Assembly: GCA_016206685.1 (NCBI GenBank)
Contig: JACQRB010000007.1
Location: 1 to 25,791 of the forward strand
Reading direction: 5' to 3'
DNA: 25,791 bases
Source of the DNA: Candidatus Omnitrophota bacterium
Lineage (GTDB): Bacteria; Omnitrophota; Gorgyraeia; Aquiviventales; Aquiviventaceae
Under the pieces are notes generated by a model. The model did not search any database. It had not been told where the DNA came from and saw only the letters and a program-made list of their open reading frames with translations. The translations under genes were made by a program, and so were the position numbers. This document shows positions 8,666 to 17,065 of the stretch, piece after piece; positions within the stretch are counted from its first letter, which is position 1; each line of letters begins with the position of its first letter.

Positions 8666-10519
8666 CTAGAGAATTCCGGCTTCGAGCCAGCGATAGCGGT
8701 CATTCAAGACCGCCTGGGCGAGTCGGTATGCCTGGCGGTCGTCATTGTCGGTGAGCCCGTGCAGGGTCGTGCGGATGCGCCGCCTGGCTTGCCGGCAGAA
8801 GAGGTCGGCCAGCTCCACAGGACTGGGGTCATCTGCGCGTTGTTCGAGCAGGCGATGGGCCTTGGAGCAGGCGGCCACCATCGCGAAGAGCTCGGCGCCG
8901 ATATCAACCAGCCGCCCGAGCAGTTGCTGGCGATACGCCAGGCGGGCTTGATGCGTGACGGCGCTGTGAAAGAGCGCCAAGGCGAGCTGATGGCTGGCAC
9001 GCTCGACAAACCGCAGGTGGCCCGCCAATGGGCCGAGCCATCGGTAGGACCGTGTCCAGTAGCGTGCGGTCCACTGCCGCGGCCACCAGAGCAGGTAGTA
9101 GCCGGTGGCCCTGGCGAGGGCCCGGAGCTTGACGGTTTGCGGCTGGCGCGGATCCAGCGCCTTGCCGACGAGGCGCATGTGCGCGTCGAGGGCCTCGCGG
9201 GCGATGAACAGCCGCATGATCTCGCTGGTGCCTTCAATGATGAGGTTGATGCGACTCTCCCGCATGATCCGCTCGACCGGGTAGGGTTTCTCGCCGCGGG
9301 CGCGCAGGGAGTCCGCGGTTTCGTAGCCGCGCCCTCCCCGGATCTGCACGGTGTCGTCCACGATTCGCCAGCACGCCTCAGAGCAAAACAGCTTGGCCAT
9401 GGCCGCTTCCAGGCGGAAGTCAACGGTCTTGCGGTCTGCCAGCGCGGAGGCCAGCCACACCATCGCTTCCATCGCGAACACCGTGGGGGCCATGCCGGCG
9501 AGCTTCGCGGCGATCGCCTCATGCTTGCCTATCGGCCCGCCCCACTGCTTGCGCTCCTTGCTCCATTCACGGGAAATTTGCAAGCAGCGCTTCGCCGCGC
9601 CCACGCAGGCCGCCGGCAGGGTCAGGCGGCCCGTGTTGAGGGTGATGAGGGCCAGCTTCAGTCCCTGGCCGAGTCCCCAGAGGATGTTGGTTTTCGGGAC
9701 CTTGACGTTGGTGAACCGCAAGACGCCGTTTTGGATGCCATGGAGGCCCATAAACCGGCAGCGATGCACGACGTCAACGCCCGGCATCGAGCGCTCGACG
9801 ATGAACGCGGTGATCTGCTTGCGCGCTCTTCCCCCGACGGTGACGGAGGGCGTGCGGGCCATGACCACCACGATCTGGGCGACCGGCCCATTGGTGCACC
9901 ACAGTTTTTCACCGTTCAACAGATAGGCGTCGCCGCCGTCCACCGGGGTGGCGGTGGTTTGCATGTTGGCCGGATCCGATCCGACGTCAGCCTCGGTGAG
10001 CGCGAAGGCCGAGACGGTGCCGGCCGCGAGGCGCGGCAGATACCGGCGTTGTTGTTCTTCGGTGCCGAAGAGCATGAGCGGCTGCGGCGCGCCGATGCTT
10101 TGATGGGCGCTCAGCCAGACGGCCGTGGAACCGCAGTAGCTGGCGACGAGGCAGATGACGCGGTTATAGTTCACCTGCGACAGGCCCAAGCCCCCGTAGG
10201 CCTTGGGGATCTTCATGCCGAAGCAGCCAAGCCGGGCGAGCCCCTCGATGACGGCCGGCGGGATTTCCCCTGTGCGGTCGATCGCGTCAGGATCCACGTG
10301 CGCTTTCAGGAACGCCTCGACTTGGCTGAGGTACGCATCGCCGACGCGGCGGTCCTCCTCGCCCTGCTGTGGATAGGGGAAGACCAGTGGCGTGAGCAGG
10401 CGGCCCATGAAGAGCGAGCCGACAAAACTGGGATGCTGCCACTCGGCTTCGCGGGCGGCTTCTGCGACCTCGAGCGCTTCCGGGGCCGTGTGGGATGAGG
10501 ACGGGGTCGGATCGGTCAT
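8666..10519 (-). CDS. Acyl-CoA dehydrogenase, VLCAD/FadE-like
   Basis: A 617-residue FAD-dependent acyl-CoA dehydrogenase, first enzyme of the beta-oxidation cycle. Core features: AFALTEADVGSDPANMQT near 171-188 (FAD/substrate region), NGEKLWCTNG near 202-211, QIRGGRGYE near 392-400, and the probable catalytic base E429 in LIIEGTSEIMR, the position used by short-, medium- and very-long-chain enzymes. A C-terminal extension of about 180 residues beyond the core matches the very-long-chain type. The ATG overlaps the dehydrogenase stop as ATGA. It needs an electron-transfer flavoprotein or other acceptor, and none is encoded in this window. Confidence 0.93.
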   Translation of the reverse strand: MTDPTPSSSHTAPEALEVAEAAREAEWQHPSFVGSLFMGRLLTPLVFPYPQQGEEDRRVGDAYLSQVEAFLKAHVDPDAIDRTGEIPPAVIEGLARLGCFGMKIPKAYGGLGLSQVNYNRVICLVASYCGSTAVWLSAHQSIGAPQPLMLFGTEEQQRRYLPRLAAGTVSAFALTEADVGSDPANMQTTATPVDGGDAYLLNGEKLWCTNGPVAQIVVVMARTPSVTVGGRARKQITAFIVERSMPGVDVVHRCRFMGLHGIQNGVLRFTNVKVPKTNILWGLGQGLKLALITLNTGRLTLPAACVGAAKRCLQISREWSKERKQWGGPIGKHEAIAAKLAGMAPTVFAMEAMVWLASALADRKTVDFRLEAAMAKLFCSEACWRIVDDTVQIRGGRGYETADSLRARGEKPYPVERIMRESRINLIIEGTSEIMRLFIAREALDAHMRLVGKALDPRQPQTVKLRALARATGYYLLWWPRQWTARYWTRSYRWLGPLAGHLRFVERASHQLALALFHSAVTHQARLAYRQQLLGRLVDIGAELFAMVAACSKAHRLLEQRADDPSPVELADLFCRQARRRIRTTLHGLTDNDDRQAYRLAQAVLNDRYRWLEAGIL

Positions 10520-11529
10520 GAGGGTTTGGTGACCAAGTTGGCGGGTGACCCACCGAGAAACCCGACGATGTTGCTCACGGTTGTCTCCAGGATTCGTTGC
10601 AGCGCCTCGCGGCTGTCGAACGCGATGTGGGGCGTGATGACGACGTTTTCCCGGTGCAGCAAGATATGGTTCTTCAGGAGCGTGGCGAGCCGCTCCTTCG
10701 GGACGTCCTGCTCGAGGAGTTGGCGCTCCTCTTTGACCAGCTCCTCCCCTTCCAGGACATCCAGCCCCGCTCCCCCGACAATACCTTCATCCAGCGCCCA
10801 CACCAGCGCGTGGGTGTCAACCAGGCCTCCACGCGCGGTGTTGATCAACAGCGCCCCGCGTTTCATGAGGCGGAAGGTCTCCCGGTTCATCAGATGATGG
10901 GTCGCCCGGCTGTAGGGCACATGCAGGCTGACGATGTCCGAAGCCCGCAAGAGCTCCGGCAGGCTCGCGTAGCGAAAGTCCAGGACTTCACTCAAGAACG
11001 GATCCTTGCGGGTATCAGACGCCAGGACCTCCATGCCGAAGCCTTTCGCCATCTTGACGACGTGCATCCCGATGCGCCCGGCCCCCACCACGCCCAAGGT
11101 TTTGCCCTTCAGGTCGAACCCTTGCAGGCCGGCCAGCGAGAAATCCCCTTTGACCGTTCTGACATAGGCTTTGTGGACGTTGCGCGAGAGCGCCAGGATG
11201 AGCGCGACGGTGTGCTCGGCGACCGTATTCTCGCCGTAACTGGGCACGTTGGCCACGGCAATGTTCTTCGCCCGGCAGGCCTCCAGGTCAATGTGGTCGA
11301 ACCCCGTCGAGCGGGTCGCAATGAGCTTCACACCCCGAAACCGGCCGAGGAGCGCGCGGGTCAGCCTGGAGTAGATGAAGACCGAGAGGAGCGACGCGCC
11401 GCGGCTTTTCGCGAGCGACGCCTCGGTGAGCGGCTCGGTCACAAATTGGGCGCTCAATCCGGCGTGCTTGAGCGCCCTGGCGAGATACCGACGTTCCCAC
11501 GGGGCGGTCTCAAAGAAGACGATTCTCAT
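10516..11529 (-). CDS. D-2-hydroxyacid dehydrogenase, D-lactate-dehydrogenase-like
   Basis: A 337-residue member of the NAD-dependent D-isomer 2-hydroxyacid dehydrogenase family. NAD-binding glycine motif GAGRIG at 149-154; the substrate-binding Arg lies in INTARGGLVD and the catalytic His in VVITPHIAFDS. Overall pattern (IATRSTGFDHIDLEACR, VPSYGENTVAEHTVALIL) is closest to D-lactate dehydrogenases such as LdhA, but the family also covers other 2-keto acids, so substrate is not fixed. It sits between the crotonase and acyl-CoA dehydrogenase genes with an 11-nt gap upstream and an ATGA overlap downstream. It may re-oxidise NADH from beta-oxidation by reducing pyruvate; that is inference. Confidence 0.88.
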   Translation of the reverse strand: MRIVFFETAPWERRYLARALKHAGLSAQFVTEPLTEASLAKSRGASLLSVFIYSRLTRALLGRFRGVKLIATRSTGFDHIDLEACRAKNIAVANVPSYGENTVAEHTVALILALSRNVHKAYVRTVKGDFSLAGLQGFDLKGKTLGVVGAGRIGMHVVKMAKGFGMEVLASDTRKDPFLSEVLDFRYASLPELLRASDIVSLHVPYSRATHHLMNRETFRLMKRGALLINTARGGLVDTHALVWALDEGIVGGAGLDVLEGEELVKEERQLLEQDVPKERLATLLKNHILLHRENVVITPHIAFDSREALQRILETTVSNIVGFLGGSPANLVTKPS

Positions 11530-11540
11530 GAGCCATGCGT

Positions 11541-12335
11541 TTAGCGATCCTTGAATTGAGGCTGCCGTTTTTCCAAAAAGGCCTTCACGCCTTCTTTCGC
11601 GTCTTCGGTGGCAGCCACACGGCCGAACGCGTTGGCTTCGTTCGCCAGCCCCTCATCGAGGGACTGCTCCAGGCCCTGCTCAATCGCCTCCAGGGCTTCC
11701 CGAATCGCGAGGCGGCCTTTCGAGGCGATCTTGCGCGCCAGGTCTTTGGCCACCTTCATGACCTGGTCCTGGGGCACCACGTCGTTGACCAAGCCCAGCC
11801 GATGCGCTTCCTGGGCGGAGATCACCTCGCCCGTCAGGATCAGCTCGGTGGCCTTGGCCTTGCCGATGAGCCGCGGCAGCCGCTGCGTGCCGCCGAAGCC
11901 GGGGATGAGGCCCAGATTGATCTCCGGCTGCCCGAACCGCGCGCGGTCTCCCGTCACGCGAAGATGGCAGGCCATCGCCAGCTCGAGGCCGCCCCCCAGG
12001 CACACGCCGTTGATGGCCGCGATCACGGGTTTGCCCAGGCGCTGGATTTTCATGATGACCGCCTGGCCCGCCGCTGCCACCTGGGCGGCTTCTTGGCCGG
12101 GGCCAAGCTGGGAGATTTCCTTGATATCCGCCCCGGCAATAAACGCGAGCGAGCCTCCGCCGGTGAGGATCACGACTTTCACAGCCGTATCGGCCTTCAG
12201 GCCCTCCAGGCACTGGTCCAGCTCCTGCACGACTTGCCGACCAAGCGCGTTGACCGGAGGCCGGTCAATGGTGACGATGGCGAGACGATCTTCAACGGCC
12301 ACTTTCACACACGGTCCTGTCGAGGCGGCTGGCAT
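11541..12335 (-). CDS. Enoyl-CoA hydratase (crotonase family)
   Basis: A 264-residue crotonase-fold enzyme, second step of beta-oxidation. The oxyanion-hole segment is FIAGADIKEI near 65-74. Both catalytic glutamates expected for true hydratases are present: E118 in GGGLELAMAC and E138 in FGQPEINLG, followed by IPGFGGTQRLPRLIG. Length equals the stand-alone family norm. I chose ATG 12335 because AGGAG overlaps the preceding TAA stop (TAAGGAG) four bases before it; the upstream in-frame part overlaps the HAD gene. It lies directly after that gene, so the two activities fused in FadB are separate neighbouring genes here. Confidence 0.94.
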   Translation of the reverse strand: MPAASTGPCVKVAVEDRLAIVTIDRPPVNALGRQVVQELDQCLEGLKADTAVKVVILTGGGSLAFIAGADIKEISQLGPGQEAAQVAAAGQAVIMKIQRLGKPVIAAINGVCLGGGLELAMACHLRVTGDRARFGQPEINLGLIPGFGGTQRLPRLIGKAKATELILTGEVISAQEAHRLGLVNDVVPQDQVMKVAKDLARKIASKGRLAIREALEAIEQGLEQSLDEGLANEANAFGRVAATEDAKEGVKAFLEKRQPQFKDR

Positions 12336-12343
12336 GAGGCTCC

Positions 12344-13567
12344 TTATGCGGTGTACTCGAAAAAGCCCTTGTGGGTTTTCGCGCCCAAGTGGCCGGCGGC
12401 GACTTTGCGCTTCAACAACGGCGAAGGCCAAAACCGGCTTCCCAACTGTTTCGTGAGCCGTTGCAGCTCGCCCAAGACGGCGTCCAACCCGATCTCATCC
12501 GCGTAGTGAAGAATGCCGCCTTTGGACTGCGGGAAACCCAGCCCCGCGATGACGGCCAGGTCCACTTCGGCGGCCGTGCAGACGCGTTCCTCAAGACAGC
12601 GGATCGCTTCGTTCACCATCGGCAGCACGAGGCGGTTGACCGAAAATTCCCCCTTGACCGTCGTGCCGGCGCCCAAGGCCTTCAGGATCGCGTCCAGCTC
12701 AGCGTCGGGCTGCCCGGCCCGGTCGCCGTACAGGTAGAAGCCGGAGCCGGACTTGGCCCCGTAGCGGCCTTTTGCATAGAGCCGCTCCCAAATGGCGGCG
12801 GGCTGCATGCGATCGCCATACGCGTCAACCAGGATCTGCACGACGTCGCGGCAGACGTCAAAGCCGAGGCTGTCCACCAGGGTGAACGGCCCCATCGGAA
12901 ACCCGAAGGCGCTCATCGCCTCATCGATCTGCTTTGGGCTCGCCCTCCCTTCCTGCGCGCAGAAGGCCGCCTCGTTCAGATACGGCATGAGGATGCGGTT
13001 GACCAGGAAGCCGGGGCATTCGTTGACGCGGATCGGAAGCTTGCGCAAACTCTCGGCGAAGGCCGTGATGTCCGCGACGGTTTCCTCTGAGGTCTCCAGC
13101 CCCGGGATGACCTCCACCAGTTTCATGATGTGGGCCGGATAGAAGAAATGCATCCCGATCACTTTATGGGGGCGAGTCGTCACGCCGCCGAGCGCTGAGA
13201 TCGACAGCGAGGAGGTATTGGAGGCCAGGATGGCGGTCTGCGGGGCGGCCTCGTTGAGCTCCTTGAAAATGCGTTGTTTGAGCTGCAGGTTCTCCGGCAC
13301 GGCTTCGATCGCCAGATCCACATCGCCAAATGGTTCGTAGGTGGTGGTGCCGGTGACCAGCGCCATCTTCTGCTCCATGTCCTCCGGCGTCATCTTGCCG
13401 CGGTCGACCCGGCGCTGGTAGATCTTGCGGATCACCTCGAGCCCCTTGTCCACGCGGGCTTGGTCCACGTCCTTGAGCAGGACCGGCACGCCGCTGAACG
13501 TAATCGCCTGGGCGATCTCCGCCCCCATGGCGCCGCCCCCCACGACCGCGGTCTTATAGATGAACAT
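12344..13567 (-). CDS. 3-hydroxyacyl-CoA dehydrogenase (NAD)
   Basis: A 407-residue enzyme for the third beta-oxidation step. NAD-binding GGGAMG at 10-15, SNTSS at 116-120 and catalytic His140 in HFFYP at 140-144, then NECPGFLVNRIL. Two C-terminal 3HCDH domains follow, so it corresponds to the dehydrogenase half of a FadB-type protein without the hydratase half. The usual HFFNP motif reads HFFYP: the conserved active-site Asn is Tyr143. An 18-nt gap separates it from the thiolase stop, with AGGA about 13 nt before the ATG. The alternative of a 3-hydroxybutyryl-CoA-specific enzyme cannot be excluded. Confidence 0.93.
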   Translation of the reverse strand: MFIYKTAVVGGGAMGAEIAQAITFSGVPVLLKDVDQARVDKGLEVIRKIYQRRVDRGKMTPEDMEQKMALVTGTTTYEPFGDVDLAIEAVPENLQLKQRIFKELNEAAPQTAILASNTSSLSISALGGVTTRPHKVIGMHFFYPAHIMKLVEVIPGLETSEETVADITAFAESLRKLPIRVNECPGFLVNRILMPYLNEAAFCAQEGRASPKQIDEAMSAFGFPMGPFTLVDSLGFDVCRDVVQILVDAYGDRMQPAAIWERLYAKGRYGAKSGSGFYLYGDRAGQPDAELDAILKALGAGTTVKGEFSVNRLVLPMVNEAIRCLEERVCTAAEVDLAVIAGLGFPQSKGGILHYADEIGLDAVLGELQRLTKQLGSRFWPSPLLKRKVAAGHLGAKTHKGFFEYTA

Positions 13568-13585
13568 CTTATATGGACGTTCCTG

Positions 13586-14776
13586 TTATTTTCGCTCGAA
13601 GATCATGGCGGCTCCCTGCCCGCCACCCACGCACAACGTGGCCAGGCCAAGCGCCGCGCCGCGGCGCTTCATCTCATGCAGCAGCGTCACCACGATGCGC
13701 GTGCCGCTTTGCCCGACCGGATGACCCAGGGCGATGGCGCCCCCGTTGACGTTCGTCACTTCCCGGTTGAGATTCAGGGCTTTTTCGCAGGCCAGGAACG
13801 TGGCGGCGAACGCCTCGTTGATTTCGATGAGCTGGATGTCCTTGAGGGTGAGCTTGGCTTTCTTGAGCACTTCCGGGATCGCCAGCGCCGGCCCCAGGCC
13901 CATGCGCTCCGGCTCAAGGCCGACCACCGCGTACGCGCGAATGCTCGCCAGCGGCGTGTACCCCAGGGCCTTGGCTTTCTGGGCCGACATCACCAGCGCG
14001 CAGGCGGCCCCATCCGCGTTGAAGCAGCTGTTGCCGGACGTCACGCTCCCTGTCTCTTTAAACACGGCGGGGTATTGCCCGAGGAGCTGGTCGTTGAGCG
14101 CGGGGTTGATGCCCTCATCCTGGGTGAAGGGCTCGGGAGGCAGGGATTTCCCGTACGCTTTTTTCGGCACCAACAGCGGCACGAGCTCGTCCTTGAACCG
14201 CCCTTCGCGGGTGGCCCGGAAGGCGCGCTGGTGCGAGAGGATGGCGAACCGGTCCTGATCCTGCCGCGAGATCCCGAATTCCTCGACGAGGTTTTCCGCC
14301 GTGCGCCCCATGATCTGGCCGCAGATCGGATCGGTCAGCCCCTCCCAAATGGTGTCGATCATCTCGGCATGGCGCAGCCGCTTGCCCCATCGCAGGTCGC
14401 GGCTGACGTAGGGAGAGACGCTCATGCATTCGGTTCCCCCGGCCAGCTGGATGTCGCGTTCCCCGCAGACGATGTTCTGGTGGGCGTTGATGATGGCTTG
14501 CAGGCCCGAGGCGCAGTTGCGTTGGACGGTGTAGGCCGGCGTCTGCCTGGGGATGCCGGCCATCAGGGCCACGACGCGGGCGATGTTCGGGGCGTCCGAG
14601 GCCTGCCCAACGCAGCCGAGGATCACTTCCTCGACGTCGCCAGCGTTCAGATTGGTGCGCTTCAGGAGCTCCTTGACCACCGGCTCAGCCAAGCGCTGCG
14701 CCGTGAACTCCTTGAGCGCCCCGCCGAAGACCCCCTGCGGGGTTCTGACTCCATCCACGATCACGACGTCGGGCAT
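13586..14776 (-). CDS. Acetyl-CoA acyltransferase (thiolase)
   Basis: A 396-residue thiolase that would cleave 3-ketoacyl-CoA to acetyl-CoA at the end of the beta-oxidation cycle. Nucleophile C88 in QRNCASGLQA; NEAFAA, GGAIALGHPVGQSGTR with the catalytic His, and the second Cys in TLCVGGGQGAAMIF are intact. Both degradative and biosynthetic thiolases share these, but the neighbours favour degradation. I chose the ATG at 14776 because AAAGG lies five bases upstream; a GTG six bases earlier is possible. A 42-nt gap separates it from the phospholipase stop, the widest in the run, with no clear promoter. Confidence 0.94.
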   Translation of the reverse strand: MPDVVIVDGVRTPQGVFGGALKEFTAQRLAEPVVKELLKRTNLNAGDVEEVILGCVGQASDAPNIARVVALMAGIPRQTPAYTVQRNCASGLQAIINAHQNIVCGERDIQLAGGTECMSVSPYVSRDLRWGKRLRHAEMIDTIWEGLTDPICGQIMGRTAENLVEEFGISRQDQDRFAILSHQRAFRATREGRFKDELVPLLVPKKAYGKSLPPEPFTQDEGINPALNDQLLGQYPAVFKETGSVTSGNSCFNADGAACALVMSAQKAKALGYTPLASIRAYAVVGLEPERMGLGPALAIPEVLKKAKLTLKDIQLIEINEAFAATFLACEKALNLNREVTNVNGGAIALGHPVGQSGTRIVVTLLHEMKRRGAALGLATLCVGGGQGAAMIFERK

Positions 14777-14818
14777 CAGCACCTTTGCGAAGCAACAAGT
14801 CAGAGTATCGTACCGGCC

Positions 14819-17065
14819 TCAGGAGACCTTGTCAACGCGCCCGAGCTTAGCTTCGAGCGCCGTCGTGGTGGGAGGCTCGCTCATGCCCGCCAGATGCTTG
14901 AGCTCCGGCAGGCGGCGCAGGGCTTCTTCCTCCCCTTTTCGGATGAACTTCTCGGGGTTGTAAAACTCCAGCCAGTGGGAGCCCGCAAGCGTGGGGCGCA
15001 GGATGAGGTCCGCTTCACGGCAGGCGACTTCGGCGATTTGGTATTCCATGGATTGCATCGAGCGCATGATGACGTCGAAAATCAGCGGGGAGAACGAGCG
15101 CGCGATTTCCTGGCGCAGCCTGGCCAGCAACCGCACCGGGAAGCTGCGAGACGCCAGCTGCGCATCCCACTCGGCCCGCCGGCGTTGCACGTCTTCCTGG
15201 TACGCGGCGATTTCCGCTTTCGTGGGAAAGACGTTGATGGCGATGATCCGGTTGACGCCGGAGCGTTTCAGGATCCCGACGGGAACCGGGTTCAGCACGC
15301 CGCCGTCCAAGCACAGCTTGCCTCGGTAGGTCATCGGCTTGAAGATGCCGGGGATGGACACCGACGCGCGAACCGCCTGGGCGATGGAGCCGGAATCAAA
15401 CACGACTTCTTCCCGCGCGATCGGGTCCGTCGCGACGATTTTCAGCGGGATCCAGGTGTCCTCAAAGGTTTTGCCGGCGAAATCTCTCTCCAGCTTGGCC
15501 GTCAGCTGGGCGCCTTGGATGGGCCCCCCGACGAGCGGACCCATGAGCAAGCCGAGAAAGACGCAGACGATCAGGCCCAGCAGCAACCCTGCCCAGAATC
15601 CGGCGAGGAAGGCCATGATGATCCCGGCGAGGATCCCGATTACGAGGCTCAGGATCGGCAGGCTCATGTCGAAGATGAACAGCCGCCGGATATCCCAGGG
15701 ATCCTTGAAGCGCATGGCCAAGCGCTCAAGGTCCTCGGCGCCTCGGCCGGCCGCCCACAGGCCCGCCACCAGGGCGCCGATACTGGAGCCGGCGACGATG
15801 TCGATCGGCACGTGCTCCCGCTCGAGCACTTTGAGGACCCCGATATGGGCCAGGCCAAGCGCCGCGCCGGAGCCCAGGGCCAATCCCACCAAGACCCCAC
15901 CCAGCTCCCGCGCAATGCGCCGAATCGTGTTGGTGTACGGCGACTCCCGGCTTTCCAACAATCGCATCAGCTCTTCGGGGGTCAGTTCGCCGGCCGCCGA
16001 GGCGATATGGGGCAGGATGAAATTCGCCGAGCGCCCCACGGAGTGCGCGACCTGTGCCGGGCTGAGGCGTTCGCCGCCGGCCTCCATGAGGTTCAGGATG
16101 ACCTTGATCTGCTCGTCCTTGTGGCTGACCGCCTCTCGCAGTTGATGCAACAGCGCGCCGGTCCGAATGACATTGGCCCGGGTGCAGTCGCTGACCAGGT
16201 AGATCAGATCCGCTTGGGTGAGCCCTTTGAGGACCGTGGCGTCGATCTCGACCGGCAGATCCAGCAGGATGTAGCTATAGTGATTGGCCAGCTCGCTGAC
16301 AATCGGGGCGACCAGGGACTCGCCGGAGCCGGTCTGGCGGGGAACGACATCGCCCGCATACAGAAACGAGAACCCCAACGGATGCTCATGGACATCCTGT
16401 TGGATCGCTTCCTCGGCCCACAAGCCCCGGCGGGACGGCGAGAGTCGGTGCGGCATGTGCAAGAAGCGGTTCGTCTCGCCCTCCGGCGTGCTGAAGTCCA
16501 CCACGACCACGCGGCGGTTCGTCTCGCGCCGCACGGTGGCGGCCAGGGCCACGGCGAAGAGCGTGCGGCCCACCCCTTTGGCGGCGCTGTAGATCGCGAC
16601 GACGGTCGCTTCCCCGACGGAGGCCAAGTGCCCTTTGGTGCGCAGCCGCTTGGAGAGGACCCGGCTCAGATGCAGCACGAGCGAGGGGATCTGATTGATC
16701 AGGTCCTCGAAATCGCGCTTCTGGAGCTCCAGCACCAGGGTGTCGTTGAGCGCTTCGACGGTGGCGGAATGAGTTTCCCCGGTGAGGAGCGAGATTTCTC
16801 CGAAGGTGTCCCCGTTATGCAGCACGGTGTAGAGTTGTTTCTGGCCGTTGGTCACCGTGAACACCTGCAGGCGTCCCGAGGCGATGATGTAGAGCGCTTC
16901 GGCGCGGTCCCCTTCCCGGTAGATGGTCTCGCCCTTCTTGTATTCCACCAAGCGGGAACGCTCCGCGATGAGGTGCAGCTGCTCCTCGGCGCAGGAGGCA
17001 AACAGCGCGATGCGCCTGAGGATGGCCAGCTTATCTTGCGGTCTGGGGAAATCGGCGATCGTCAT
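14819..17065 (-). CDS. NTE-type patatin phospholipase with cNMP-binding and P-loop-like domains
   Basis: A 748-residue protein with three parts. Residues 20-140 form a cyclic-nucleotide-binding-type domain, with FGEISLLTGE at 88-97. Residues 150-355 are a MinD/ParA-like P-loop domain whose Walker A reads AAKGVGRT (161-168) and lacks the usual Lys. Residues 390-620 are a patatin domain: GSGAALG near 398-404, nucleophile S428 in GSSIG, and D587 in DGG. NTE/PNPLA6-type lysophospholipases share this order. A hydrophobic stretch at 468-511, enough for two membrane helices, interrupts the patatin domain. The likely reaction is deacylation of (lyso)phospholipid at the membrane. The ATG overlaps the GDPD stop as ATGA; the upstream frame to 17248 is a shadow. 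Confidence 0.9.
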   Translation of the reverse strand: MTIADFPRPQDKLAILRRIALFASCAEEQLHLIAERSRLVEYKKGETIYREGDRAEALYIIASGRLQVFTVTNGQKQLYTVLHNGDTFGEISLLTGETHSATVEALNDTLVLELQKRDFEDLINQIPSLVLHLSRVLSKRLRTKGHLASVGEATVVAIYSAAKGVGRTLFAVALAATVRRETNRRVVVVDFSTPEGETNRFLHMPHRLSPSRRGLWAEEAIQQDVHEHPLGFSFLYAGDVVPRQTGSGESLVAPIVSELANHYSYILLDLPVEIDATVLKGLTQADLIYLVSDCTRANVIRTGALLHQLREAVSHKDEQIKVILNLMEAGGERLSPAQVAHSVGRSANFILPHIASAAGELTPEELMRLLESRESPYTNTIRRIARELGGVLVGLALGSGAALGLAHIGVLKVLEREHVPIDIVAGSSIGALVAGLWAAGRGAEDLERLAMRFKDPWDIRRLFIFDMSLPILSLVIGILAGIIMAFLAGFWAGLLLGLIVCVFLGLLMGPLVGGPIQGAQLTAKLERDFAGKTFEDTWIPLKIVATDPIAREEVVFDSGSIAQAVRASVSIPGIFKPMTYRGKLCLDGGVLNPVPVGILKRSGVNRIIAINVFPTKAEIAAYQEDVQRRRAEWDAQLASRSFPVRLLARLRQEIARSFSPLIFDVIMRSMQSMEYQIAEVACREADLILRPTLAGSHWLEFYNPEKFIRKGEEEALRRLPELKHLAGMSEPPTTTALEAKLGRVDKVS

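Noticed and set aside
14720..14745. A small hairpin (ACCCC/GGGGT arms) near the thiolase start as a regulatory site
   Set aside because: It lies within the coding sequence for the conserved RTPQGVFGG segment and has only about six base pairs.
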